Origin: Lichenostomus cassidix | Taxonomy: Eukaryota > Chordata > Aves > Passeriformes > Meliphagidae | Direction of reading: 5' to 3' | NCBI GenBank assembly: GCA_008360975.2 | Contig: CM039211.1 | Location: 45,717,031-45,781,030 of the forward strand | DNA length: 64,000 bases | Part shown: one piece after another, positions 11,891-22,380 of the stretch | How the letters are laid out: each line of letters opens with the position of its first letter | Numbering within the stretch: the stretch's first letter is position 1 | Position numbers and translations under genes: made by a program | Notes under the pieces: model-generated | What the model was told of the DNA's origin: nothing | Database searches by the model: none | Seen by the model: only the letters and a program-made list of their open reading frames with translations

Positions 11891-13185
11891 CATATGTTTT
11901 TATTGTGCAAAAAACTGTTTCAAGTTAACTTATAAACAATGAAATACTTATTAATTGAAAAGCTGTTATTCACTGTGTCTTAAGAGAGGAGAAGACATCA
12001 GAAAACCTTGAAAACAACAAATAATTCTTTTATTGTACCGAAATCTCCCCAGCAAGGTCTACTTGGAAATTTCAACCAAGTTCTGTTTTATCAAATGTAA
12101 AGAATATAGTACATGAAAAATAATGAAAATTCCAGCACAACATTACTTTGCTGTGATACTAAAAATGCAAAGAATCTTAATTTATTAATTGCTAATGCAT
12201 TTTTCTGTCATGTTGTTTGCTATTCATGCAAACACTGTGGGAAGATAAATTTAGGTATTAGATGGGTGGGAATGGTCTGATTCTTTAACAAGTTAGATCC
12301 TGTGATATTTAACAGACACCGCAGACTAAATTGCTCCTACTTCTTATTTGTCACTGTATCATCTGAAAGAATTGGAAATCAATCATACACCATGCATTTT
12401 TCAGTTTCAAGAAAAATGTGCCAAAAGCCACTGGTGATATATGGGATGACTGTGATGGGGTGAGAAGAGCAACTATTCCTGTGTATTAACTATAACCTTT
12501 GACTCCCTTCAGGAAAAAAAATCAAACTACTTTTTTGTATTGTATAAATGGAGTGTATAGAAGTTTGAAGAAATATGAGGAACTCCTAAAGTAATGCATT
12601 AAAAATGAGTACTATTTTTATAGAATACTAGATAGAAGACAGAAGTAGGCAGAGTAATTGTTTACCATAATTGTAAAGTTCCATAGCAAAATAGTATCCT
12701 AGTTGAAATATTTTTCACTACTGAAAACACAGTCTGGCGCCACACCCATGCCTCTCAATTCCACTAGCTTTGCATTGTCATGTTTGGGTGTTTTTCTCTT
12801 TCCTATGATATAAGCAGTGGATCCCATGGAACAATGAGACCAGCTGGTTGAACTCTAAGAAAAACTCTTTCACATTGGGAAAGAGATCATAGTAAACAGG
12901 TACATGAGAAAAATATGGAAGTACCACGTCTCAGGCTCTCCTTCCTAAACCAGACTAAGGAGGTGGGAGAGGGAGAGAATGTGATACTTTTTAGGTGAAT
13001 TCCTACATACACATAGTTTTTACTTGAAATGCATAATCTAATTACTAGTCATAGTTTTGTATTCATAAAGTACCTAGCAATTCATATTTGACATCATCTT
13101 CAGGAGTAATGCTACGTCTCTGAGTAAAGAATTGTGAAACTGGAGAGAATCATTAGGAACAAGTGTGTGGTGCAGCAGGAGTGAG
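11891..13185. other. Unique AT-rich DNA, no feature seen
   Basis: No repeat family or coding region is recognised. Confidence 0.5.
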
Positions 13186-14051
13186 TGTAGTGGGTTGGCT
13201 ATGGCTGAAGGCAGGCACCCACCAAATCTCCTCTATCACTTCCCTTTGCAATGGGACAGGGAGAGAAAATATAGTGAAGGGCTCATGGGTCAACATAAGA
13301 ATCAGGAGAGGTTACTGACCAATTACTGTCACAGGCAAACGAGACTCAACTGGGGGATATTAATTTAATTTCATAAATTGAATTTAACAAAATCAGAGCA
13401 GGAGAGTGACAAGTAAAATAAATCTGAAAAACACCTTCCTGCTGCTTACTTCTTCCCAGGCTCTTCTCACTCTATCTCCTCCAGCTCAGGCAGACAGGGA
13501 AGGAGTTACAGTCAGTTCATCACACATTGTTTCTGCCCCTGCTCAGGGAGAGCTCTTCCCCTGCTCCACTGTGGTGTTCTTCCTGTGGGAGATGGTTCTC
13601 CACAAACTTCTTCAGTGTGAGTCCATCCCACAGGGAACAGTTTTCATAAACTACTCCAATATTCATCATTTTCCCTTGGGCTGTGGTCCTTCAGGCACAG
13701 TCTGCTCCAGTGTGAATCCCCCACAGGGTCAGAATTCCTACCAGAACACCTGCTCCAGCATGGGCTCATCTCTCCTCTCCTGCAAGGAGCCTGCTTTAGT
13801 GTGGGCTTGCCACCAGCTCACAGCTCTCTTTCAGACATCCACTTGCTCCAGTGTAGGTCTCCTCTGTGGATTGCAGGTGGATCTCTGCATCCCAATGGTC
13901 CTCCATGGGCTGCAGGAGCACAGCTGCCTCACCATGGGCTGCACTGTGAGCTGCAGGGGAATCTCAGCTCCAGCACCTGAAGCACTCCCTCCCTGTCTTT
14001 GTCCACTGACCTCAGTGTCTGCAGTTCTGTTCCTCTCACATTTTCTCTCTC
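13186..14051 (-). mobile_element. Long avian ERV LTR, truncated
   Basis: The plus-strand left edge TGTAGTGGGTTGGC is the complement of the conserved CCCACTACA 3' end of a long (about 1 kb or more) avian LTR family. The body matches that family in order: 'agagaaaatata', the 'accaattactgtcac' block, the 'tcagttcatcacac' block, then several degenerate units built on CTGCTCCAG-TGTGGG, and 'gggctgcaggagcacagctgcctcaccatgg'-type sequence around 13910-13940. The U3 end is missing where a CR1 fragment begins near 14052. The 240-codon plus-strand open frame 13406-14128, the longest in the window, is an artefact of this LTR. The family name was not verified. Confidence 0.78.
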
Positions 14052-14255
14052 CATTCTTTGCTTTTGATGCAGGTCAGGATATGATTGGTTTTCAAGGATG
14101 CAAGTGTGCACTGCTGGGTTGTGTTTAGCTTCTCCTCAAGGTTCTCCTCTCCCTAAGTCCTTCTTGATCTATTCCTCCTCCAGCTTTCATTGGTAAAGGC
14201 GATTGCCCTGACCCAGGTGTAGCACCTTGCACATGGTGTTTTAGATGACCAAAAG
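14052..14255 (-). mobile_element. CR1 LINE fragment
   Basis: The antisense CR1 ORF2 blocks run in order: 'cttttgatgcagg', 'gcaagtgtgcactgctggg', 'ccctaagtccttct' and 'ggtgtagcaccttgcac'. No unique DNA separates it from the LTR on the left. It ends abruptly before the usual 'ttgttgaacttc' block. Confidence 0.75.
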
Positions 14256-17008
14256 GAGAGTCACAGAAATCTTTGAGAGTGAATTTATTGTTTAATGTTG
14301 TGTTAATATTTCTAATACTGCTCTGTATGTGAAATACACACAAAAAAAGGGAGTGTTTATTCTACATTCTAAAGATACATTAAAAGTTTTATATCTCCAT
14401 GTATCTAGTGCCTAAAATAAGTTAAAATAAAGCACAGGATATATATACATAACACTATGAAGCAGATAATTCTTCATGTTCCGCACAGAAGTGCTTTGAT
14501 GACTTTTATGTCTGGTACTGCTTCTACATATACCTACAGTTTTAATGGATGAGTTATAATTGCTGATCCATATTTATGTGATTCTGATATCAGATGGGTT
14601 TAAATTCACTGACAGTAATTTCCTTGCAAACATGCTTAGCTTTTCTGGGGTTCACTTCACAGCTGTTAGGTCTCAAAACTAAGCTTCAGCAGTTTTTTTC
14701 AAATACTTAAAAAGTACTGATGTACAACATTTAAATGGGATAGGAAATGAAGTATGGGCTGGAACATCATTAAGAATGGGAATACAGAAGGCCTGAGAAA
14801 GAGTAAAATGTTGTATTACAGCTTCTCTTTTCAGGCACTTTGAATTTTAGCGTGTATTAATTTTCAAAATTGCCTTAGAAATGAAGGTTTTAAAAAAAAT
14901 TATATTTGAAAACCCAAACAATCTACTCTGGAAACTTGAAAAGTGGCAGAGATACACTCAGGTTGCACAAGATGCAATGATATCTCACTACAACAGCTCC
15001 AAAATAAACAGAAGAAAAAAAAAAAAAACATACAAAAACCAGGGAAAAGACCATCTAAAAATTTAAACATGTGATACAGAGACTATATATTTAAATTATA
15101 TCACCCAAAAATTACAACATCAAAATCCCTTTACTTAATGAAAGCCCTAAACCAAACTCTTATTTGCCAAATAGGTTTAAGATTTTGAGAAAGGATCAGC
15201 TGAAATCTTCCATAGTAAGAGAATCTTTGACAGAGTGTTTAAAATGAGGTGACTATCTATAACCTTCCACATGGTGGAAATTCCTGAGGAAATTGTAGTA
15301 GAACTAATAAATCAGAACAGCTTCATGAAACCCCTGTCATTGCTGGAAAACATGATGAAAGAATTGTTCTGTCTGAAGATCTATTAATTTGACATTTAAA
15401 ATCAACATAGACAAGCCTACAGGTATATAACTAAAAGGTCCAAAATCAGGTTTCATGAAGGAATCATTGAACAGCAAACTCAGGAGAAACACCACACTAT
15501 TGTAAAAATGATAGATGATGGATGTTACAACAACAACAAAAAATAAAAAAGAAAAACCAAACCAAACACGGCAGAAGGTTTTGAGACTCAATTAAGTGAA
15601 AATAGAACAAGTAAACTACTTTTATTTTCACTTGCACAAGTGCCATTTTTGTGAAGTCAAGTATGCGTATTATCAGAAACTTATTGACCTTCATCATGGT
15701 ATACCATTAATGTGTGGATATTCTACATATTTTATTTTCCTTTTTTTCCCCCTCGGTTTGATTCACTTAAGACCTTAAGTATTTTTAGAGACATTTATCT
15801 CTTGAGATAATGATGACTCATCTACTTGCAATATTCTACATGTTATTCAGTCATTTTGCTTTATCTTTACTGGCCTATCTCTTAATTAAGTAGACATAAA
15901 GTGGTCTTAATTTGTGTGATTGAGTTTGTTTGTGACACAAAAATGCTACAGTAGATTAATAAACAAAACTGCAGAGAAAAAAGCAGGCACCCTCTGTAAC
16001 CTAGTCTAATGGTTACCTCTAAGAAGGTTACCTCTTATTAGGATTGTGCTACTTGTCATCTCAAACTTGTAATCTGCATCAGACCATCTGAGAATGCTAT
16101 GAGTAGACAGATATACATATCACTGCCTGTTTATTAAGTGCTTTCTCTACAAATCCCAGAGCAACAGAAATATTTTAAAATATTCTTTAAACTGTCTTTG
16201 CTTTTTTTAGATTCTCTTATCAAGAGAACTTGGAAGGAAAAAAATATATGTCTGCTTTAATAAAATACAATTGTAATACTTTTAATACTTAGAAAGTGTT
16301 TCACAACTCTTCATCGTTGAAGTGATAGAACACACATTAATCCCAATTTAACAATAAGGACACTGAAAGAAAAAAACAGGATTTGAATTATTTGAATGAA
16401 CAACTCTTCTGTTCTGTAATCACAGGACCATATTGCCTCTCTTATCAGAATATCATGTAGTAAATGAATTGAAGCACTTCAACAAAGTAATAAAATTTTT
16501 TTTGAATTAAAAACAAATGTGTTCATCTTAAAAGAGAACATACTGCTACCTCCAGGTGTGGTCAGATTTTTATATCATTATCCCCCATTGATATTTAAAA
16601 AATTTACTTAATTGATGAAAAACTCACACCGTTTTTTGTTTTTCCAGTGAAAGTAAATCTCTCGGGAGCTTGGTGTAGGATACATACAAATTTTGAGTAA
16701 CACTGTCAGATAACACAGTGCATCAGAATCAGCAGAATCAGATTTAGAGAACGGTTGTTCACATTTGAAGCTTTCTTCCCTCACTATAATCTCTGCAGTA
16801 AGTAACTACAAAGTTGGCACAGAATGTCTATGAGTGGAGTGCAAGTTAAGTATCATGAACCATTTCTAGGAATTTTTCCTAAATGCCTTCCAAGAGAGTG
16901 AGAAGATTTCTGTGATGCACATATAAAATTTCTAGAAAGAGGTCCTGTGAGATTTTGAAGTGGTAATTGCAAAGTCCAGCAGCTATGGAGGTCTTTTGTC
17001 ATCAGTTA
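14256..17008. other. Unique AT-rich DNA
   Basis: No element is recognised. There is an A-run near 15017-15028. Open frames at 14.9-15.8 kb are Lys- or Phe-rich products of biased composition. Confidence 0.5.
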
Positions 17009-17340
17009 ATGTGAGACATTAAGAGAGATAAACTGGATCACCCCTGGCAGGGGCAGAGACTGATGGCAGGACGAAGGTGATCAGTGACCCATTAGGAAAG
17101 TAAAACATGTAACCCTAGAAACTAAAGTGCTTGTAGTGGCTAAAGTTTGTAACACTATAAAAACATTATGTTCTATGTACAGTAAATAAGACTTTGCATG
17201 AACCAGGGTGAGAACCCCAATTCAATCGCCAGCAAGGTCCAAAGTATCTTGGTCTTCTTCTTGCGCCCAGGAACTCTGAATTCCTTCTTTGATTTTTGAT
17301 CTGGGAATGATTTGGCATTTCTTACTGGTGGAGTTCTGAT
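17009..17340 (+). mobile_element. Possible degraded ERV LTR
   Basis: This block is GC-richer than its neighbours. It contains 'ctataaaaac' (TATA-like, near 17155), then 'agtaaataagac' about 25-30 bases downstream (a weak polyadenylation-like motif), then a T/C-rich stretch ending 'cttcttgcgcccagg'. This order resembles a small ERV LTR. I could not find matching target duplications or define both ends, so this is only a candidate. Confidence 0.35.
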
Positions 17341-18130
17341 GGAAAATTGCTGTCTCAGCCTCCAGTGAATGGTTATGTTATCCTGTGTTTAATGACACTC
17401 TCTCCCTTTCTCTTACTTGTCACCACCCACCCTCACTCACACACAAATAAAAGCTTTCTTATCTACTTCCTTGATGGGTACAATAGAACTTGTGGATTGA
17501 TAGTGGGAAATACTTATCAAACATCTTTTGTTGGTTTCTAGTTCAGATCAAAGTACTACTAAATCATGTAAGTGAAGTGTAGACATATTTATTTCACTGA
17601 TTTCTATGTGTGTTTTGACACAAAAGACAAAAGAACGGCATTTGCCACTTTTTCTGTCAATTGTTCTCTGTATGAATATACATCAAAAAAGAACATATAT
17701 AATAACTTTTCTAATAAATATCTTTTCCTTGATTTGATAATCTATACTTATGGTATAATGCTACAGAATGCATTCTGACACAATTACTTGCTTTAGGATT
17801 CTCATTCTCTTTGAACTTATTATTTAGAAAAAAGCTTGTATATAAATTTCAAATTTTAAAGTCCAGGCTGGTAAAATTTCTATAGCTATTTATATCAGAA
17901 TGCCAGCACTGAGGAGCCACAGAAAAGCTGAAGTACAGCATAATCATTTTATGTATAATGAGAATTGTTTTTCTTTACTACTTGACAGAACTGTAACATT
18001 TAATATTGTTAGGTCTAAAAACAATAAAAGAAACTGTTCAAGTTTTTAGTCAAGGTTAGTAAAGTGGAAAGTTGGTAAATTTTGTGAATGACATAAAACC
18101 AAGCAGCATCACTTATTGTTGGATAGCTGG
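17341..18130. other. Unique AT-rich DNA
   Basis: No recognised element. Confidence 0.5.
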
Positions 18131-18180
18131 TAAATTTTAATAAAATGTAACAATCCATTGTTACATTTTAATAAAATTTA
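18131..18180. repeat. 50-nt near-perfect inverted repeat
   Basis: Two 24-nt arms flank a 2-nt centre (CC at 18155-18156). The inner 14 bases of each arm (TAAAATGTAACAAT and its complement) pair perfectly. One A/A mismatch follows, then nine or more further pairs. No known family is recognised. Confidence 0.93.
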
Positions 18181-18249
18181 ATAATCCATAAAGTAAATCC
18201 ATGTGCTATAATGAAAGCTATGTAGAGAAGGTGATCAGATACAAGATTT

Positions 18250-19190
18250 ACACAGAATCAAGGCCAGTACTGATAATATTGGTTATCTGGATGAGGAAAT
18301 CGAGTGCACCCTCAATCAGTTGGCAGGTGACACCAAGCAGGGTGGGGGTCTTGATCTGCTGGAGGGCAGGAAGGCTCTGCAGAGGGATCTGGACAGGCTG
18401 GATCAATCAGCCAAGGCCAAGGCTGTGAGGTTCAACAAGCCCAGGGCCAGGTCCTGCCCTTGGGTCACAACAACCCCAGGCAGTGCCACAGGCTGGGGCA
18501 GAGTGGCTGGAAAGCTGCCCACAGGAAAAGGACCTGGGGGTGCTGGTGACAGCAGCTGAACATGAGCCAGGCTGTGCCCAGGTGGCCAACAGCCAAAAAG
18601 ATCAGTGGCATTCCAGCTTGTGTCAGCAATGGTATGGCCAGCAGGACCGGAGCTGTGATTTTCCCCTGGTGCTTGGTGCTGGTGTGAGGCTCCGCCTCAA
18701 ATCAGCTCTGGGCTCCTCACTGCAGCAAAGACATTGAAGTGGAGGAGTGTATCCAGAGGACAATAAAACTGGGGAAGGCTATGGAGCACAAGTCCTGTGT
18801 GTAGGGACTGAGGGATCTGGGATTGTTTGGCCTGCAGAAAAGGTGGCTGAGGATAGACTTTATCACTCTGTAACTACCTGAAAGGAAGATGTAGCAACAT
18901 GGAGCTCAGTCTCTTCTCCCAAGCATCAAGTGATAGAAGAGGAAATGGCCTCAAGCTATATCAAAGGTTAGACTGGATATTGGGAAAAAGTTTTCATGGA
19001 AAGGCTTGTCAAGCATTAAAAATGGCTTCCCAGGGAAGTGATGGAAACACCATCCCTGGAGATGTCTAAGATGTGTAGATGTGGTGCTTAGGGTGGTTTA
19101 AAGGTGGCCTTGGCAGTGTTGGGTGAACAGTTGGACTCAGTGAACTTAGACATCTATTTTAAGCTGCACAGTTCTATGATGCCTTCTGAG
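18250..19190 (+). mobile_element. CR1 LINE fragment reaching the 3' end
   Basis: This copy of about 0.94 kb runs from the RT catalytic region to the tail. The plus-strand frame 18320-18559 reads AGDTK where active elements have ADDTK, so an aspartate is replaced by glycine, and continues into RDLDRLDQ. Later blocks include 'atccagaggac', 'gactggatattggg', 'cttcccagggaagtgatgg' and the 'gttctatgatg' tail. It is heavily mutated. Confidence 0.88.
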
Positions 19191-19269
19191 CAATGTCCTA
19201 TGAAAAGTAAGCACTGATTTCCCAAAGTGTTAATGAAAGTATTCAAAAAAAAGCAAATGTAAAGCTCAG

Positions 19270-19720
19270 CCCCTGTGACGGTTTAAAGCACAGAAGCAGA
19301 GCAGCTCAGGGACAATTGCTTTGGAACAGCAGAAAGCACCCCAGGGATGCCAGGGTGGCCCTCAGGGAGCAGGACCCCAAAGCAGCAATGAAGCCACAGC
19401 TACATCCCAGGCTGGACCACCAAGTTAACAGCCAGCAGATCTGCAGAAAAGCCCTGCTCTGCAGTCTGAGACTTGAGTGCTGTAACCAGCCTTAGGCTCC
19501 TTTGCATAAGCCAGACACTGACCTACTGCAGAGACTTCCAAGGAGTCCACCAAAGCAGTATGTGGACCCAAGCACAAGCTTGGGTCATAAGCGGCTGCAG
19601 AACTGGGTCTGCTCCTTCTGGGAAGGAATAACACTGTGTAGGACCCTTATTGGTGTGTATGGATACCTGGTATAAGGGAACAGAGAAGGCAGTGCCAAGC
19701 TCTGCCCAATATTGTTTAAT
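19270..19720. other. GC-rich unclassified block, possible old LTR
   Basis: The block starts near TGTGACGGTTTAAAGC (19275) and is much GC-richer than its flanks, with two overlapping minus-strand open frames of 69-74 codons. Its composition and TG start resemble an avian LTR. No terminal CA with matching duplication and no clear TATA-to-AATAAA order was found. Confidence 0.3.
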
Positions 19721-21199
19721 GGTAGTATTTAAAAAAATATATAACAAAAAATAATTACTAGATATTAGAAAAAGCTTTTCATTTAAGTGTGATTTACCTC
19801 TAGTAAAAATAGCTTCAAGAAGCTGTGGAGTTTTTCTTCTTGGAAAATGAGCAGACTGATTGCTGTTTCTTTCTAACAGTTAGGGGTTCAGAGTGTTGAG
19901 GGTACAGCTGTTCTCAGAACAGAGCAGCACTGCTTGCCCAGTGATGTGATCAGATGTTAATTTCCTAAGCAGGATACTTATATCTGGTGAACTGCAGTTT
20001 CCTTTCTAACATTGCTCCGCAGCCAGTTCACACACTTCACATTCACATGAGCAAAGGCCCAGTGGCTGTGACCCACCCAGCCTGTTTATTAAGCTCTTCA
20101 AAATTGTTTTCTCACATACTTACACATTTGAAGTGAATCTTAGCTTTCAACACTCACATTCTGTAAAGTCAACTTTCCGAAGATAAATAATGTTCCTCTT
20201 TGTATTAGAAGTGCATTTTTGCTTTCCAGTTGGAGTTCTGAAGCATTGCTTTAGAAGGAATGTCAAGAAAAACATCAAGTTGGCAGTTGCGAATAATGGA
20301 TAGCAGTTACTTTTATACTGATTGACTCTGAACCCTTCTACTTTTCCTTTTAAAGGTCATATTTCATTCATCTAAAAATTTATCTATAGATCTACTTTTA
20401 TGATGTGATATAATAAATTTCCTCATTTATTAAAATATTAACAAACAAAAAATATTTAAGCTAAATAAAGAGGAAATCTGTTGAGAAGATATGGTTTATA
20501 ATTTCAATAGCTGCTTTAGGAGTACTGCATGCCACCTGTCAATATTACATAATCCAGGTGTGTTGATTTTTAATAATTCTAGTTTGTATAAAAAATTAAA
20601 ATTGTGTTGACTCTAATATAATTTCCAGCTGTTAAAACTATCTTTCCAGACCTCACAGTAACAAGATTTATACAAAATATGTTTTCATATTCAATAGCAC
20701 ACCTCCATGAATGGAATTGACAAAAAAACTGTTTCACGATACAACCTAGGGCACAATAAAATGGATCATAAAGTAAATGCATCTTGTTTAGTCCACAGTT
20801 TCAAGAGAGACTGTCTGTGGTGTGCTTACCCGCAATTGTTTATGACTTTTCTCATGTCCTTAGGATTTCTACTATGTTCTTACTAGTTTGTCTTCTTATC
20901 CTAATGCTAAAAAATAGGAGAGTTATAGAGTTCTTTGAAAGGTTTTGTATTGTTCATTATTTATGTTAAATGATAGTATTGCAAGGTTCTATTTCAGTGA
21001 CACTAATTTAAATTCTTCTAAAATAATACTGTTTCTGACAATGTGATTTCCTTTTTCCCTTTTTTTTTTTTTTGGTGGCATTTCTACTGTCTTTTTTTAA
21101 CTGAAAGCAATTAAAAGAAGCAATTGCATTGTTACATACTGGACTAGCCAGGATTATAGTGCCATATTGCACTCCACCACGGAGGAAGTGATGGAGATT
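19721..21199. other. Unique AT-rich DNA
   Basis: No recognised gene or element. A T-run lies at about 21060-21075. Confidence 0.5.
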
Positions 21200-21750
21200 C
21201 CTGACTATTCTGTTCTAATGTGGCTGAATGGCAGAGCTCTGAGGGTTGTGATCAATGGAGTAGAATCCAATTGCAGACTGGTGTTCCCCAGGGAATAATA
21301 CTAGATAATAATACCAGTACCAGGAACAACACTGGATCCAGCCATGTTCAACTCGTTTCTCGATGACATGGACAGAGGGATCAATTGCACCCTCAGGAAC
21401 TTTGCTGGTGACATGAAACTGAGGGGAGTGGCTGATCCATCTGAAGTCTGTGCTGCCACTCAATGGGACCTTATTGGCTGAAGAGTTGCATGCAGAAGAA
21501 CCTTATGGTGTTCAACAAAGATAGGTGTAGGGTCCTGCATCTGGGAAGGAATACGTCCTAGTACCAGTACAGGTTCAGAACTGACCTACTAGAGACCAGC
21601 TCTGAGGAGAAGGACCTGGGAATCTTGGTGGATCACAAGCTGAACATAAGCTGGCAGTGCCATTGTGGTCAGGAGGGCCAATGGTATCCTAGAGTGCACC
21701 AGAATGAGTGTGGACTGCAGATCAAAGGGAGTGATCCTTCCCCTCTAGTT
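21200..21750 (+). mobile_element. CR1 LINE fragment (outer element, left part)
   Basis: The CR1 ORF2 blocks appear in order: 'tggctgaatggcagagctc', 'gttccccaggg', the RT core with FAGDMK in place of FADDTK, 'gtgtagggtcctgcatctgg', 'gaggagaaggacctggg' and 'gatccttcccctcta'. It is interrupted at about 21750 by an antisense CR1 and a SINE. A plus-strand CR1 3' end follows at 22250. Confidence 0.85.
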
Positions 21751-22143
21751 CACAGAACCGCAGAAGCACAGAATCACAGAACTGGTGACAGTCACAGATT
21801 GGAAGGCACTACAGTGGGTCATCTGGTCCCTGCTCAAGCAGAGTCATCCCAGAGCACATTGCACAGGATTGTGTCCAAATTATTCCTGAATATCTCCAGT
21901 GAGAAAGATTTCACCACCTCTCTGGGCAATCTGTTCCAGTGCACAGTCACCTGCACAGTAAAGCAGTTCTTCCCCATGTTCAGGTGGAACTTTCTGTGCA
22001 TCAGTTTCTGCCTGTTTCCTCTTGTCCTGTTGCTTGACACCACCAAGAAGAGCCTGGGTCCATCCTGTTGGCACACCCTCCTTTAGCTATTTGTACACAT
22101 ATATGAGGTCCTCTCTCTGTTCTCTCAAGTCTGAACAGGCCTC
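21751..22143 (-). mobile_element. Nested antisense CR1 3' fragment
   Basis: The plus strand starts with the complement of the CR1 tail ('cacagaatcacagaactgg'). It continues through the antisense blocks 'tctctgggcaatctgttccag', 'gtaaagcagttcttcc' and 'tcctcttgtcctg', and ends at 'ctcaagtctgaacaggcc'. It lies inside the plus-strand CR1 locus. Confidence 0.85.
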
Positions 22144-22250
22144 ACCATGAGATGAGCTCAACTGATTAGAGCATGCTTCTAGTAATGCCAAGGTCATCCC
22201 TGTATGAGCCATTCACTGAAGAGCTGTACTCAATGATCCTTGTGGGACAG
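22144..22250 (+). mobile_element. tRNA-Ile-derived SINE (TguSINE1-like), decayed
   Basis: Bases 22154-22172 read as a tRNA-Ile A-box arm (GAGCTCAACTGATTAGAGC). They are followed by an isoleucine-type anticodon-arm remnant (TCTAGTAATGCC) and 'aaggtc'. The B-box segment that should follow is deleted. After the gap come the tRNA 3' end and a CR1-like SINE tail ('attcactgaagagctg', 'tcaatgatccttgtggg'). This arrangement matches the passerine tRNA-Ile SINE with a CR1-derived tail. Without the B box it cannot support its own RNA polymerase III transcription. Confidence 0.72.
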
Positions 22251-22380
22251 GCTGTCTGGGGAGGATTGGAGTCTCCCTCTCTGCAGACATTCAACAACCA
22301 CCTAGAGGCATTCCTGTGTGACTATTGGATGATGCCTAGAGATCCTTTCCAAGTCTAAATATTCTGTGGTTCTGTGAAAC
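22251..22380 (+). mobile_element. CR1 LINE 3' end (outer element, right part)
   Basis: The blocks 'ttggagtctccctctctgc', 'acattcaacaacc', 'ttcctgtgtgac' and 'gatcctttccaa' lead to the tail 'tattctgtggttctgtg'. This is a CR1 3' terminus in the same orientation as 21200-21750. The middle of the element between the two parts is missing. Confidence 0.8.

Noticed and set aside
13406..14128. 240-codon plus-strand open frame, longest in the window
   Set aside because: It lies across a recognisable avian LTR and runs into a CR1 fragment. Its peptide is repetitive Cys/Ser-rich with no domain.
22144..22250. Functional tRNA-Ile gene
   Set aside because: The B-box/T-arm segment is deleted, the anticodon arm is altered, and a SINE tail follows.
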